Assembly: GCA_033807695.1 (NCBI GenBank)
Contig: CM066310.1
Location: 2,852,001-2,916,000, forward strand
Source of the DNA: Daedaleopsis sinensis
Taxonomy: Eukaryota; Basidiomycota; Agaricomycetes; Polyporales; Polyporaceae
Direction of reading: 5' to 3'
Length of the DNA: 64,000 bases
Each line of letters opens with the position of its first letter. The stretch's first letter is position 1. Position numbers and translations under genes: made by a program. Of this stretch, positions 50,800-63,300 are shown one piece after another. The notes under the pieces are model-generated. The model was not told where the DNA came from. It made no database searches and saw only the letters and a list, made by a program, of their open reading frames with translations.

Positions 50800-51794
50800 T
50801 CAAGGGCCGGTGTACTTAACAGAGACGGTCGTGGAGCTCGTCGACACCGAGGTCAAGACACGGCCGTTCTGCTCCATGTTGATGATCGTCGCGCCCGCGG
50901 GGTTTGTCGAGCCGCTCGACGTGCCGGCGGACACCCCGGTGAAGGTGACGGTGCCCCAGTTGGAGAGTGGGACGAGGCCGCCGCCCTCGGAGAAGTCCTC
51001 CACGATCCACTCCGCGTTCTCCTGGCACAGCGAGGGCTGGCCCGAGAACGTGTGGGACACCGTCTGGCCCGTCGAGTGGTTCACGATCGTCGCCGTGCCG
51101 CCCGTGAGGGACGTCGCGGTGACGGAGACGGTGACGGAGTTGCCCGGGCTGAGCGAGATGCCGCTAAAGTCGTGTGCGAAGTCCGGGAACCACTCGAACC
51201 ACGCTGCAAGCGGGGAGTCAGATCGACACGCGGTAGTCGGCTGAGATTGAGTGCCGACGGTGCGACGTACCGTCAAAGGAGGTGCTGGAACCGGAGACAG
51301 TGAAGTCGATACCGGTCTGGAGGATGGCCGACCCGCAGGTGTCACCATCGATACCGACCCACGCCGAGGCGGAGTGGGTACCAGAGCCGCCGGAGGGCTC
51401 ACGCGGCGTGGGGATGGTGAAGGTGCCGGTCACAGACTTGAAAGTGTTCTAACGAAAAGCATCCGTATGTCAGCGTTGCCACTTCCGGTATCCACGAAGG
51501 AGACGGTGGTGATGCCGGGGGATGTAAAGCGGAGGAAGTTATCCCAAGACCTACCGCGCCAGCGACGAGGACGGCACCGGACCAGTTGCTGCTGAACTCG
51601 GCGTGCGTGGTGTTGGTTCCCTGAGCAGCCTCGACGTCGGTGAAGACGTGCTCGACCGCTTGCTTCGGGCTGGTGAGATGGGCCCCAGCAGCACGACGGG
51701 CGACGCGCTGTGCGAGACGCTCTTTCGAAGTCGGGATCGCAAACGCCGCAGTGGCGAGGAGGATCTGCGTGAGGAGAGCAGCACCGAACATCAT
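50800..51794 (-). CDS. Secreted G1-family glutamic peptidase (eqolisin), copy B
   Basis: It is a tandem paralogue of copy A with the same three-exon structure (51794-51555, 51448-51271, 51203-50800) and identical lengths for exons 2 and 3, 273 residues. The signal peptide is MMFGAALLTQILLATAAFAI, and a propeptide with ARRAAG follows. The mature part has FSSNWSGAVLVAG, GGSGTHSASAWVGIDGDTC, ILQTG (catalytic Gln), WFEWFPDFAHDFSGI and NAEWIVEDF (catalytic Glu). Two adjacent ATGs (51794 and 51791) could start it. TATAAA lies at 51891-51896, about 100 nt upstream. Confidence 0.93.
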
Positions 51795-51890
51795 GGCAAT
51801 CGGAAGGGGGGAGGGAGGCGGTTCGAGTGGACTGTCGAGGAGAACTGGGTGTGTCCCGAGCTGAGGGCTATCAGGCTCCATCCTCTCAAA

Positions 51891-51896
51891 TTTATA
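51891..51896 (-). promoter_or_regulatory. TATA box of peptidase copy B
   Basis: TATAAA on the minus strand lies about 100 nt upstream of the ATG, the same spacing as for copy A. Confidence 0.55.
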
Positions 51897-53817
51897 CTCG
51901 AGCGAGCTTAAGGGGATCTGGGCCGTGACCGGGAACGCCGTCATCAACGCTGTGGCTGGCGAATGTCTTGGCTGGCTGTGTAATAATCTTCAATGTTCTT
52001 CGGAATGCGAGCAAACGTCGAGACGCAACAAATCTTGTGCTCCAGGCAAGCTCCGAGTTGACAAGACGCATGGTGCAGAAGCTTCCTCATCAGTTGACAG
52101 AGAAGTATCATGCGTGCCACTGCCGCTAAAGAGCTGTCTTTTCACAGCGATGTGAGGACATGAATAGCAACATGCTGCTGGATGGGTGCGTCCGTACCCT
52201 AGACCTGGGATATGGGTCGCATTCAACGAAGCCGATTACAATAATAACCCACCTCGCATGCACCGGGGTGGTGTAAGACTTCTGATAAGCTGTATCCCGA
52301 GAAAGTGGCCATTGAGAAGGCCGGTTCCGTGGGAGTAATGTCGAAGTTACATTCCCAACAGCGAACCGCGCAGTGAACGCGCAGTGAGCTGACGGCAAGC
52401 AGTGAGCATGGCGATGCCGATATGACCGTGAGCATAGTGCTTACCTCTTACTAGTAAATGTCACATACGATGGCACGCGACCTAGAGTGTGAGGGGGCAA
52501 ACTTACGAGCAGGTCTACTTGCCTCGTAGCGCCTGTTCGCATGCGGTGCAATGGCATTCGCACGGAGATATGTACAGAAGACTTAGAGTCTGACAGTTCA
52601 CTTGCTGAAGCATGTCATAGCCAGGCAGAAGCGTGCAGTGGAAGAGTTGCAGGGTCCTAAACGCGACAGATCATCTCATCAAAGCTGAGCAAGAGTTCGT
52701 AACCGTGGTACTCACCGCTTCTGTCCTATCTCCAGATTATATACATCCTCTACTCGACCGAGACGGCGGCCGAAAGAGCTGGTCGCATTGCACCATGCGT
52801 TGGCAGACGTAGGAAAAGCATGGCGACACCAGCTTGTCCGGAAGTCGTCACAAAGATGACAAGAAGTGCACCCGAACACTTCTAGGCTCCGCAGAGCAAT
52901 GGAAGCAGATAGAGATCTGTAGTAAGTCGAGCATGCTCTGCGATGATCATGCGGTAGAGACAGAGCGTGAGGCATGAGGCGTGAACTTTGGATTACGAGT
53001 AATGGTTCGCACCTTCCTCGTCACAGACGACACTGCAGGGACACAGCCCTGACATGATTGTTGTACATTGGATAGGGCCGCACTGTCGACATCGATGCCG
53101 ATCGGTAGGCAATGGGCATTAATGAATCATCAAGTAGATGCGTGTGTGGCTACAAGGAGGAATGAAATGAATCAACCGGGCGGACGCTCGATGATCAGTC
53201 GCCGATACAGTCTCCGTGTCACCGTCCAGATCTTGCGGCGCGTGAACTGCAATAATATCAGGTTTGAGGCTCCTGATGAACCAACAGGTCACTTACAAAG
53301 ATCATCAACAAAACGTATACGTAGAGTCAAAGTTAGCTGTGGCGTGACACGGTCAGAACCGGAATCAGGCCGCTACGACCGACTAGTAGAGTCTGTCCCA
53401 GAAAAGCATGTATACAAGCGGCATGCATAGCGAGTAGCACGTAAACAGAGTCAGTCGTGGTATAAGACCGTGATTGAAGCTGAGGAGGTTGGTATACGCC
53501 GAAGCGCCGAAGCTCGGTTTGAAGGCTGTGCTATTCGGCGTTTAGTATTTGTCAGCATCAAGAATTCGGAGTCCACATTTGGTGCCACCTCCTTCTCTGC
53601 ATCATCTGCTAATCTCGCTCTCAATCACGCGTCGATTCTGTGTTTGACTCCGCTCTGCTCAAGCCCCCAGTACAGCTACTGGCTTAGACAGTGCGACAAC
53701 TTGAAGTTCATTTTCGACCCGCGCCACTCGCATACAACATTTCTTCGAAGTTATCATATTCTGAAGCTCGTGCGTCCAAGACTCTGGACGAGCCAATTGT
53801 AACACTTGCGCTCTATT
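51897..53817. other. Intergenic; nothing recognised
   Basis: About 1.9 kb between the peptidase and BTB genes. The open frames are short and unsupported. Confidence 0.4.
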
Positions 53818-54906
53818 ATGGCTGGAAAGCACAAGAACGACAGAGATACCCCTGATGTAGCAATTCCATCCACAGACAAGGAACTCACGCGTGATGACGA
53901 GTTCTGGATGGATGACGGGAGCATCGTCCTCATTTCTGCCCACCGCGTCGGCTTCAAAGTCTACAAGGGACTCCTGGCAGCACATTCTCCAGTATATCGA
54001 GCCCTGTTTGCCGACGGCACCCCGTCTGCCAAGGAGACGTATGAGTCCTGTCCCGTCGTACACCTATCCGACTCCCCGCAAGATCTCAAGTACTTCCTTC
54101 GTGCGCTCATGCACAATAAGTGCCCGAGGTACGTTTGCTATTGTTCCCAGACTGACAAAGGATGGAGCCTGAAATAGACGTCATTGAGCTTCTACAGGTC
54201 CGAAGACGACCCGAAGATTTCCATCGACGAAGTGCTCGCCGTCGCGCGCCTCGCACACAAATACGAAGTAGATGAGCTGCTCCGTCAAGCCATCGCCTGT
54301 CTCAAGACATACTACACGGACCGTTTTGAGGTCTGGGATCAACAAACGCGAGTCGGGAGGATCCCCTTGGAGTTATCTGAAGACGAAACACCCTTCTACG
54401 CCATCGGTGTCATCGCCCTTGCGCGTCTCACTGACACGCCATCCATGCTTCCTCTCGCGTTCTACGATTGCTGCACTCTGGGCGGGAGCATCTGCCACGG
54501 ATGGGAACATGAAGGTACTACCGAGAGATGATCTCCCCAGGACCTTGAGCGGTGCATAGACGGATCGGTTGCGTTAGCCAACAGGGCCGTGCGTTCGACT
54601 CTACAATTCCTCGACAACAGCAGCATGTTGTGCTCCATGAATGGCTTCAGTAACGAGTTCCGATGTACGATGGCGCTACCGAAACTGAAGGAGAAGCTAC
54701 GATCTCGCGCCCTCGTCGTGTGTGGCGATGCTGCTCTTCACTCCATGATGGACATAAAATCCTTCGCACAACAATTCGCGCAGTTATGCCAACGTTGTCG
54801 CAGAGAACTGACCGAGCAAGATCGGAAAACACGCAAAGCCATCTGGGCCGAGCTTCCATCCTTGTTCGATCTAACGGTGGAGGGTTGGGAGACGACACCG
54901 AACTGA
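53818..54906 (+). pseudogene. BTB/POZ-domain protein with an in-frame TGA
   Basis: The fungal BTB protein starts MAGKHKNDRDTPDVAIPSTD at 53818. The BTB fold follows (WMDDGSIVLISAHRVGFKVY, KGLLAAHSPVYRALFADG, CPVVHLSDSPQDLKYFLRAL). A GTACGT donor at 54129 and TACAG acceptor at 54197 connect to SEDDPKISIDEVLAVARLAH and KYEVDELLRQAI. The frame meets TGA at 54529-54531 in EGTTER(stop)SPQDLERCIDG. It then continues without change to 54906 with features expected of the same protein (LERCIDGSVALANRAV, CRRELTEQDRKTRKAIWAEL). No intron of workable size removes the TGA. It is either a truncated gene, a recent pseudogene or a base error. Such proteins may act as CUL3 adaptors or nuclear factors. Confidence 0.75.
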
Positions 54907-56592
54907 ATTTCTGTATACAAAGGTGCGTTGATCAGTATCGAATCTGACATCGCTAGATAGTTGACAACCCACGTAACAACAGCTACGGAGCAGAGGAAAG
55001 TCTGGAGTTGCGCTCGCGACAGGTTCTCTTCACAAATGTACGACAATATCCGCTGTGATCAATTTAGAACGGCACAATCGACATGGGTTTTCCGTACGCG
55101 CACACGCACGGATATCTGCGCACGGCCCGGATCTCCTACCCCTTCTAGATCAGCGCGCGGTCGCAAGGACGGACACGTCAGTTACGGTCCGATCTCGTCC
55201 ATTCTTGAGATCTACGACGTCGAGCTGGCACCAGCTCCAAGCCTCCTCTATTGTCCCGTTTAAACTACCGTTTATACTGTGCTCTTGCTCGCCGAATGGT
55301 GCTCCCTTCGCTTGATGGTCTCCTCGAGGTAAAAATTCTTTATCTCGTTCGCCTCCTAGGACACCTGGAACCCCTGGCGAACAAATATTAAGCAAGAGGT
55401 CTAGCTGTAGACTCGCCGGCGACCAGGATACCAGAGGTTGGTCGGCCCACGTTCACTGACGTTCTTTGCGCAGATCGTCTTCGATGCCATCGGGTGACTG
55501 ATCGTCCGTGATCCAGGGGAGATAGGGCGACCTCCAGGCATGGTGTTACCTGCTGGCCGTGTGCACCGAACGCAGCACATCCTCTCTTCTTTATCAAGCG
55601 CTCCTCTTTTTACCTACATTGCGCGACATCGATGTGTCGGCTGGTGCGATATTCCTGCGAAGTTCTTGCGCAAGCGGGCCGGGCATGCGATTGTTCCCGA
55701 ATACGGACCACCGTGCTCTTCCATCAGTACACATCGCTATCAGGGTGTACTGCTGCGCCTTGTGTCGACGAGTAGGTCTTTTTGCGTGTTATGCTTCATC
55801 AGTGTTGTTGATTGTTGGGAATCAATCAGCAGGGCAAACTCGAACGCAGTTCTAGTAACTACGAATGTTACCGATCTTTGCCAATCTTGGATGTCTTAAC
55901 ATAGCAGCAGCTGCACAGCGACCGTTCAGTCTCTTACGTTTCAACAACGCTCACGGATGCGATCTCCGAGCTTCCACAAGCCAACTACATTGCACTGCCA
56001 CGCTCCTCAGAACCACTGCAACTCTAGGCTCCTATGAAACTCAGGTATGTACCGGTCGTAAGACTCATTCAAGTTTTGATAATGCTAGAGGAATAGACCG
56101 TCACACCATCCCGAAGCGATCTCCGGCTGTCCTCCTTGGGATCGCGACAGCCTGCAGGTCTTCGCGCATCTCCGCTGCTCTCTACGGTTCCAATGTCCGT
56201 ACTCCGAGTCTTCACTGAAGCTCGGCTGCAGACACCGGTCGACGTGACACGTTTGCTGGTAGACATGAAAGCGTCGCTCCAGGTTGCGAGCTCATACCGC
56301 TGCCGGGCCTGACCGACACCCCGCCTAATCGAGGCTCAAGGTTTCACCGGCGGCCAGTAGCAAATGCGGCGCGTCACACGAGCCCATTCTCCGTCAGCGG
56401 GAGATCTGCCTGCACGCCATCGTAGTGCGTGGCATCGCATACTGGCGTGTCGGCCCATCGTCCGCGTTCGACTCTCGCCGCCATGCCAGGAGGTATAAAG
56501 AGGCCCTTCGACCGAACGATGTAACACCAAGACCTCACAGTCTCCTCTGCACTACTCCCGCCTTTCCTCACCCACCCACACCACAAATCACA
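54907..56592. other. Intergenic; nothing supported
   Basis: Open frames of up to 119 codons at 55540-56218 on the plus strand have no domain or splice support. TATAAA at 56494-56499 serves the next gene. Confidence 0.4.
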
Positions 56593-57034
56593 ATGCCGGC
56601 CAAGGGATCCCGCGGTGGTGCTGGTGAGCGACGTCTTACACCTCCCCGTCAGCGCTGCCGACTAACCTTCTACCAGCTAGCGCAAACAAGACCACCCCCA
56701 CTGATGCCTCGCGCATCCAGTCCACTCAGGTCAGCATGAGCCCGTCCTCTTCCCCCACTCATCTCGCCTCCGGACGCCTCGCCGCTGCCCTCCCCGCACC
56801 CAAGTCTCCTACCGTTACTTCACCGCCTTCCCTCGCGCGCGCGCGCTCTGCGCCGTATTCTGTCTCCGTTCGTGCGCGATCGGAAGTCTCATACGCATTC
56901 GCATTTGACCGCAGGCCAAGGCCGGAAACGACTCCAGCAAGGGCTCCTTCCCCGCCCGCGCCCAGGCTGCCGCAGCCAAGAACACCAGCGGGCCCTCTCC
57001 CCCCAACTCTAAGGGCAAGGCCCCCAAGGCATGA
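56593..57034 (+). CDS. Small SMP-domain protein
   Basis: This 67-residue protein is encoded by three exons (56593-56623, 56677-56729, 56915-57034), too small to stand out as one frame. It begins MPAKGSRGGAG, continues ANKTTPTDASRIQSTQ and ends AKAGNDSSKGSFPARAQAAA with a Ser/Pro/Lys tail KGKAPKA. The SRIQSTQAKxG...FxARAQxAA pattern matches the SMP (seed maturation protein) domain found in small hydrophilic, stress-related proteins of fungi. It is likely disordered in solution. The second intron is 185 nt. A TATAAA 94 nt upstream of the ATG supports this start. Confidence 0.7.
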
Positions 57035-57322
57035 TCGTGGCGAAGTGTCTGAGTAGGGTCTGAAGTCGGGGCGTGATAGATGAATGAAATGGGTCGAATC
57101 GCGCGTTGGGGCGTGGGGCAAGTAGAATGTATTGTTCAGTGTAACATGGAAGAAACCGCGCTTGTATCGCAGACTCATCGGAAATTGCTTCACGCCAACT
57201 TGGGTCGTCGCTGCGACTTGTGCGCCGTACTGAGAGTGCGATTGAAAGAACGTCATACAACTACAAGATATGAAGCAGCCTAGGATTGCACAGTTCGGAT
57301 GGATCGCGATCCCCCGCGGAGC

Positions 57323-60300
57323 TCAGAAGGTATCGTCTCCGAATACTTTGAACCTGCCGATATGCCACTGAGCGATCGCGCTATGAGTTTTGACCTTCTG
57401 CTCCTTGTCCTCGACCTCCTCCCGGTCCAGACCGTCGCCTTCGCCTCCCCTCCTTCTGCTTCTGCTGGTGTAGAGATTGTTGCTGCTGTTATCCGTGATC
57501 GTTTGCGAGCGGTCCAAACTGCCCTTCACCGAGCGATGGACGTCGATCAGGTGCACAAGCTGCCGCCGCAGACCGGGCTTCGACGCTAGCGCGCCGACGA
57601 CATAGTCAAGGGTCTGCTTCGCACTAACACAATCGGTCTCGATCTCGTCGTCGTTAGTCTTGTCGTCGCTCGTCTGTGCATCCGCGCGCGCTTTCACCGT
57701 CGCCTCTAGCTTGTCGGCAAACGCAGCTAGCTCGGTGGCGAGCTTCGTCCCGTCTCGCAGACGTCCGGACGAGCTGAGACGTCCGAGGGTCTCCTTGAGC
57801 GTCTGCACCTCCTCCATAGTCGTGTGATGGCGGTCAAAAGTGAGGTAGTGGAGGTTACCTGCGGAGATGGAGGAGATATCCGGCACCGTCCCTGGCCACT
57901 CCGGTCCCGTCGCGCCCTGGAGCCATTTGGACACAGCAATCTCGACAGGCGTGTTTCCAACGCCGTCCTCTAATGCAAAGGCCTCGTCAGGGCCCGCATC
58001 TGCGACGAGGCGCGTGATCCCGGCTCTGGATTCGCTAACAGCGCAGTGTAGAGGCGAAGAGCCGCTATTGTCACGGATCAGGAAGGCTGGTGCCTTGCCC
58101 TGAAGGAGCACTCGGACCATACTGAGAGCGGCGTTCTTGACAGCGATATGCAGAGGCTGAGCGCATGTGAGTGACGAACAATTGCAAAGAGATAGTATGA
58201 TCAACCTACCGTGTTCAAAGCCTTCTTCGACTGTTGCAACAACATGTGTTCTATGAGCTCGTGCGGGAGCTTATCGATAACATGCTTGAGGAGCTTGATG
58301 TGCTTCTTGTCGTTGTATGCACACAGAATGTGGAGAATGTTCCAGCTACGGTGTGTATGTCAGGTACTCTTCGCTTTCAATTTATAAGAGCCACATACCC
58401 TCGAACATCTGTATCGGATGGGGAGACCCCCTTCGACAGCAGATAGTCAAACATTTCGGGAGAGCAGCCCCAGTTGGCTGCCACGAGGATGTGGTTGAAG
58501 CCGACGTAGTTGATTCTGGAAGGAGTGTGAGCCTAATACGAAAGAAGAAGTAAGTAGTAGGCCTACCGAGCCATCAGGGCGCTCTGCAGCGCAGCGGGCT
58601 GCAAGTCGATCACGGCCTTGAGCATGTTGAGACGATCACCAATGACAGCGGCAGTGATCACGGATTCGTTGAGCTCGTCGATAGACCATCCGATTCTGTG
58701 AGGGATCTGGGCAGCGATCCGTTTCACGTACTGCGCGTGTTCATTGCTATGGGTAGACGCGTAGTACTGGTATGCGCCGACAGCACGTTCGCCAGAGAGA
58801 TACCGAAGGCACTCGAGGGCACCTTCGTGTGCGGCCTTCCAGAGCAGCGGTGTCTCATGATTCTCCAGGGCTATAGGTGCATTGGGATCGGACTTCAGCG
58901 CGAGGTCCTTGCGCTTCTTGCCGTGCACGTTGAGACCGAGGTACGTCTTCGAGGAGAATTTCTTCGGTTTCTGCTGTTGATCTGTCTCGTCATCGTCATC
59001 ATCATCGTGCTCCTCTTCCGGAAGGTGTATTCCAGCACCGGTCCGCCGAATGAGCTCGTCCAACATCGCAGGCCGGTCGTGGCTGATGATCCACTCTATC
59101 ACCGCGTCGGAGAGGTCGAGAGGCTTGGGAAGGGATTTGTAGAGGTCGGCAATCTGCACGAATGCCTCAAAGTCGTCGTCGAGAACAGCCTTGAATAGTA
59201 CAGACCCGTTGACTTGCTCTCTGGATTTCGGGTCAAACAATCGCAGCCCGATATTGAGCAGTTTCTCAGGAGGTGCGTCCGTCTCGACGGTCGAGCGGCG
59301 TTTCGCAATGTCAATGATATTGATCTCTTCAGGTTCATCGTCGTCTTCTATGTCGGAGTCTTCGTCTGAATCGTTTCCCGAGTCGTCCGCATCTACAATG
59401 ATGTTACAGATAAATGGCGGACACTACTCGCCGAGCATGAGACTTACCCAACACGACCTTCGGTATCTTGTACTTCGTGGCTTTGTTGGTTGGCTTGAAT
59501 TGTGCAACAGCGATGGCGAGCACCAGACGGGCGGTCGCCCAATGGCGGTGCTCCAGGGAAAGGGATAGAGGAGTTATACTTGCTCCTGAAGTACACTCTC
59601 AGCATTGCAAGAGACGGGCGGACTAAAGAGACACCTACCACTGCCATCCCCGAATCGAACACTGATCTGGGTGAGCTGCTTGTCTGTCTTCCCGTCTTTT
59701 GGTGGCAGGCAAAGCTGCTCGATCTTCGCGTTGTCTCCGTCGCAGCACGCCTGAAACAGCTCCTCGTACGCACCCTCGAGGTGAGACGCCACCGCATTGA
59801 AGCGCAACGTCGCTGTCAGCCGCTCGAAGCCGGACGTGAAAGACCTGTAACTTTTGTTGTAGAAGAAGGCGAACGACCTGCTACGGGTGGAGTAGAAGAA
59901 GTCCGCGTGGTTCTCTGCGGTCACATCGTCAGGATGAAGCTCCTTCCACGACTTCGCGCCCTGGGCCGCCAGCAACGCCTCTACCTTTGTGAGGTACTCC
60001 ACTGAGTGTTGCAGGTTCGCGAACGCCTTTTCCCGTCGAGCGGTCGAGGCTGCGAGGTGCTTGCTCCCAGACATGTTGTCTGCGTCCATGCTGATGAAGT
60101 CGGCGTCCATGCGGATGAAGTCATCTTCAGCCTCTTCAACGATCGGGGGTGGTCGTGTATGCGTCGTCCCTGAAATAGTATGAGGGTGGAGGGTTGAACG
60201 TGATGCTGATTCCTCCCTCATCCTCACGAGGGCCTTGCCGAATGCGCCCTTCCACCCGTCTAGCTTCGCGAGCTGTTGATACGTGCTCTTGCGGGTCTGC

Positions 60301-63300
60301 TCGTCCCACTCCTTCGGTGTGCTCTCGATGTCTTTCCTGGCAACGGCCAGCATCCCGCGAACGGCGTCGATGATGGTCTTGCGCCCGGGTGCCTCCGTGT
60401 TCTGGGTGTATGCGGCGTGGATCCCGATGTTGAAATCGGCGCCAACCTTGACGAGCAGGTCTATCGCATCTTTGAGCTGTGCGATGGCGGTATCTACCGG
60501 CCAGAAGATCTGGTGCTGCCACTTGCAGTAGCTCAGCACCCATTCGTCGATCTGTCCACTGCTCTTCCTAATCAGTAAGGTCAGTAAGCCATAGTCGCAG
60601 TGGAGGGCGGGACCTGCACGACTCCGGCTCACCTCGGCTCCACGGCGCGGTTGTATTCTTCCTCGGTGAACGTCAGCTTCGCTCCATATGCGAGCAGGAT
60701 CGCTAGAGTCGCGAGTTGATTGCTGGCGATAGCGGAAACGACGGGAAACGTGGCCTCGACGTTAAAATTGACGACAGGCGAGTCAATTACCGCCTTCGCG
60801 TTTGGGTCGTGACTGAGAAATGCCTCAACCAGCCTAGGTTTCCGCACACACACAATCTTGTGGAAGATGGTGAACAGGTCCTCGTCGGCTTGAGAAGACG
60901 TCGCCCCGGCAGCGACTAACTTCTTGACCATCTCCGTGGCAACGCCGACGTCCGCGGTCAGCGCGGTGAGGGTGAGTGGATGGAACGAATGTTTGGGCCA
61001 GCTGTCCGCTTTTGTCGTTACGAGCGTCGCATCGGCGCCGCCTGCGATGAGCTCATCGACAGCGCCGAGGGAGCCAAATACGATGGCGTATTGGATTGGT
61101 GTCAGCGCGTAGTCCCAGTCCGGCAGATTCACGTTGAACACGTCTGGTTCGTCCTCATCGTCTTCGGGGATCTGGCCGACATCTTGCGTCTTGTCCTGTT
61201 CCTTCTTCTGTTCGTCCTCATCACCAGATGACCAATCGTCTTGGCTGCTGTTCCTCTCGTCGACGGCGTCCTCGCCACCCTCGTCGTCTTCGTCGCGGCA
61301 CTCGTCGTCTTCGTCGCCTTCGTCATCTTCTTCGCTGTCCTCGCCTTCGTCTTCGTCGGCAGCCCTGGCCTCATTGTCCACGTCCATCTGGTCTTCATTT
61401 TCATCTTCCGCTTCCTTGCCTGCCTCCGCGGCCGCCTTCTCGGCGTTGATCGCACTCCGCTCTAGAAGCTTCCGGACGAGTGTCGGGAGGTCCAGCTGCG
61501 CGGCCAGATGGAGAGCAGTGCGACCGTCCACCAGACGAGAGGTCATGCGCGCCCCCGCATCGATGAGGTCGCACGCGATGTCGACCTCCTTCGCTAGGAT
61601 CGCGATCTGCAGCGGCGTGCGCCCGACATGGTCGCGGCGGTCGATGTCGAAGCCGTCCGCCGACACGATCCTCTTGACCTCGGCGCGGTTCCCGAGGACT
61701 ATCGCGCTGAACAGCTTCTCGGTGGGTCCCATGTACGCCTGCTCGGCCCACTCGCCCTCGTCGATCGGGTTGAAGCTGCCGGAGATGCTTTGCCGGCCGG
61801 GATCTTGTTCGATGAATCTGTCGGTCCGTCAGCATTTGCTTACATTCGGGGAGACGTGCCATAGACTTACTGGATGCGGCCGCGCACGTATGATTCGTCC
61901 TCTTCTACTTGCAGCTTCTTCTCCTCGTCGTCCTTCAGTGCGGGACAGAACTCACAGCAGTCCTCAAGGCATTCGGACAACGTGCCGAAAAAGGCAGGGT
62001 GACGATGGAGACGGCGGTCTTTGTTCTTGGGGTTATACGGAGCTAGAAAACACTTAGTACAGAATGCTCCTCACAGAGCGGTATGCAAAGACGCACAATT
62101 CATTCCTAGGTCCTATTATGAAAGTGTGAGCGGACGCGGAACTGAAAGAGATCGTGAAACTCACGGTCTGATACACAAGTTTGTCGATCCGGCGAGCATC
62201 CCATCCAGGTCCGTACGGGATGTGCAGAGACACGACGTCGTAGTCGTTCATCTGCAGGCCGCCAATGTCGATGTTGGCCTTCAGGTCGCCCTTGTACTTC
62301 CTCTTGCGGCGGGAGTGAGCGTCGAACGTCGAATCCGGGCGCGCGCGGAGTTTGCGACGATCGATCAAGTATCTCTGCCTACTGTCGGCATCGAGGAACC
62401 GCTCGAGCACAAGGAGGCGAGCGAGTCCCTGGACACGCTGTATGGACCGCTCGAAGATCTAAAGGGACATTATAGTATGCAGGTGAGCTGTGTATATATC
62501 GTGCACGTACGGTTGGGTCGATATCATCGCGACGGAGAGAGGGCACGTAGACCTCGAAGTCGCGCATCGAGTACTTTGTCAGTCGGACCTCGTACGACGG
62601 CGAGCGACGCGTCATGTCCACGGTGTTGCACTGGCGCATCATCGCGACGACGGCCCGCGGGTTGGCCCACACGCGCTCTCCGTCGAACGCACAGCACGGA
62701 GCGTCCACGTCGAAGCCCGTCAATATCTCGGCGGGGGAGCTATAGAGACGCAGCACTATCTGGACAGAGCGGTATGGGAACTGCGAGTGGATGGAGACGG
62801 TGTGCTTTGTGCGGACGCAAGTCACGTCCCAGGGGACAGCGTCGCGGACGGCCTCGTAGATCATCTGCATCTTCGCTTCGGCCTGCTCTGGGGTAAGGCC
62901 GTAGAGAAAGAGGTCGACATCCGACGTCGGGAAGGCCTTGTTGTGGAAATACTTGCGCATGGCGCGCCTCGAAGCCTTTGCGGCCTCGGGAACGGGAGCG
63001 AGGCAGGCCTGCACAGATCCGCCCGCGGCGACGACGTTGCTCCAGTCCGTGAGCTGCGAGAGAGATCCCTCGGTGAAGAGGGCCCAATTCTTCTTGAAGG
63101 TGTCCAAGTCCGAGACCATGGACGGTACGCCCTCCTTGCGACGACGCTTCTCATCCAGCGGAAAGACGTAGCGAGTGGAAAGGTCGGTCTCGTCGTTGAC
63201 GACGCGGGCACGAGTCGTGCGGATGGAGTCGGGGGCATTGAAGACGTCGACGAGCCCGACATGAGGGTCTTGAAGGCGGGCGTTGTTCTTGTCCGTTGCC

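Noticed and set aside
55540..56218. Open frames of about 119 codons resembling a hydrophobic protein
   Set aside because: No consistent transmembrane pattern, splice sites or family resemblance could be found.
58698..59198. A 166-codon plus-strand frame
   Set aside because: It is antisense to an exon of the ankyrin gene, whose phases join perfectly.
60178..60236. A possible 59-nt intron in exon 5 of the ankyrin gene
   Set aside because: GTGAGG and TTTCAG look like splice sites, but removing the span would break the frame. Retaining it keeps the protein continuous.
61134..62057. A 307-codon plus-strand Ser-rich frame
   Set aside because: It is antisense to the acidic insert of the ankyrin gene (Glu/Asp codons read as Ser/Leu).
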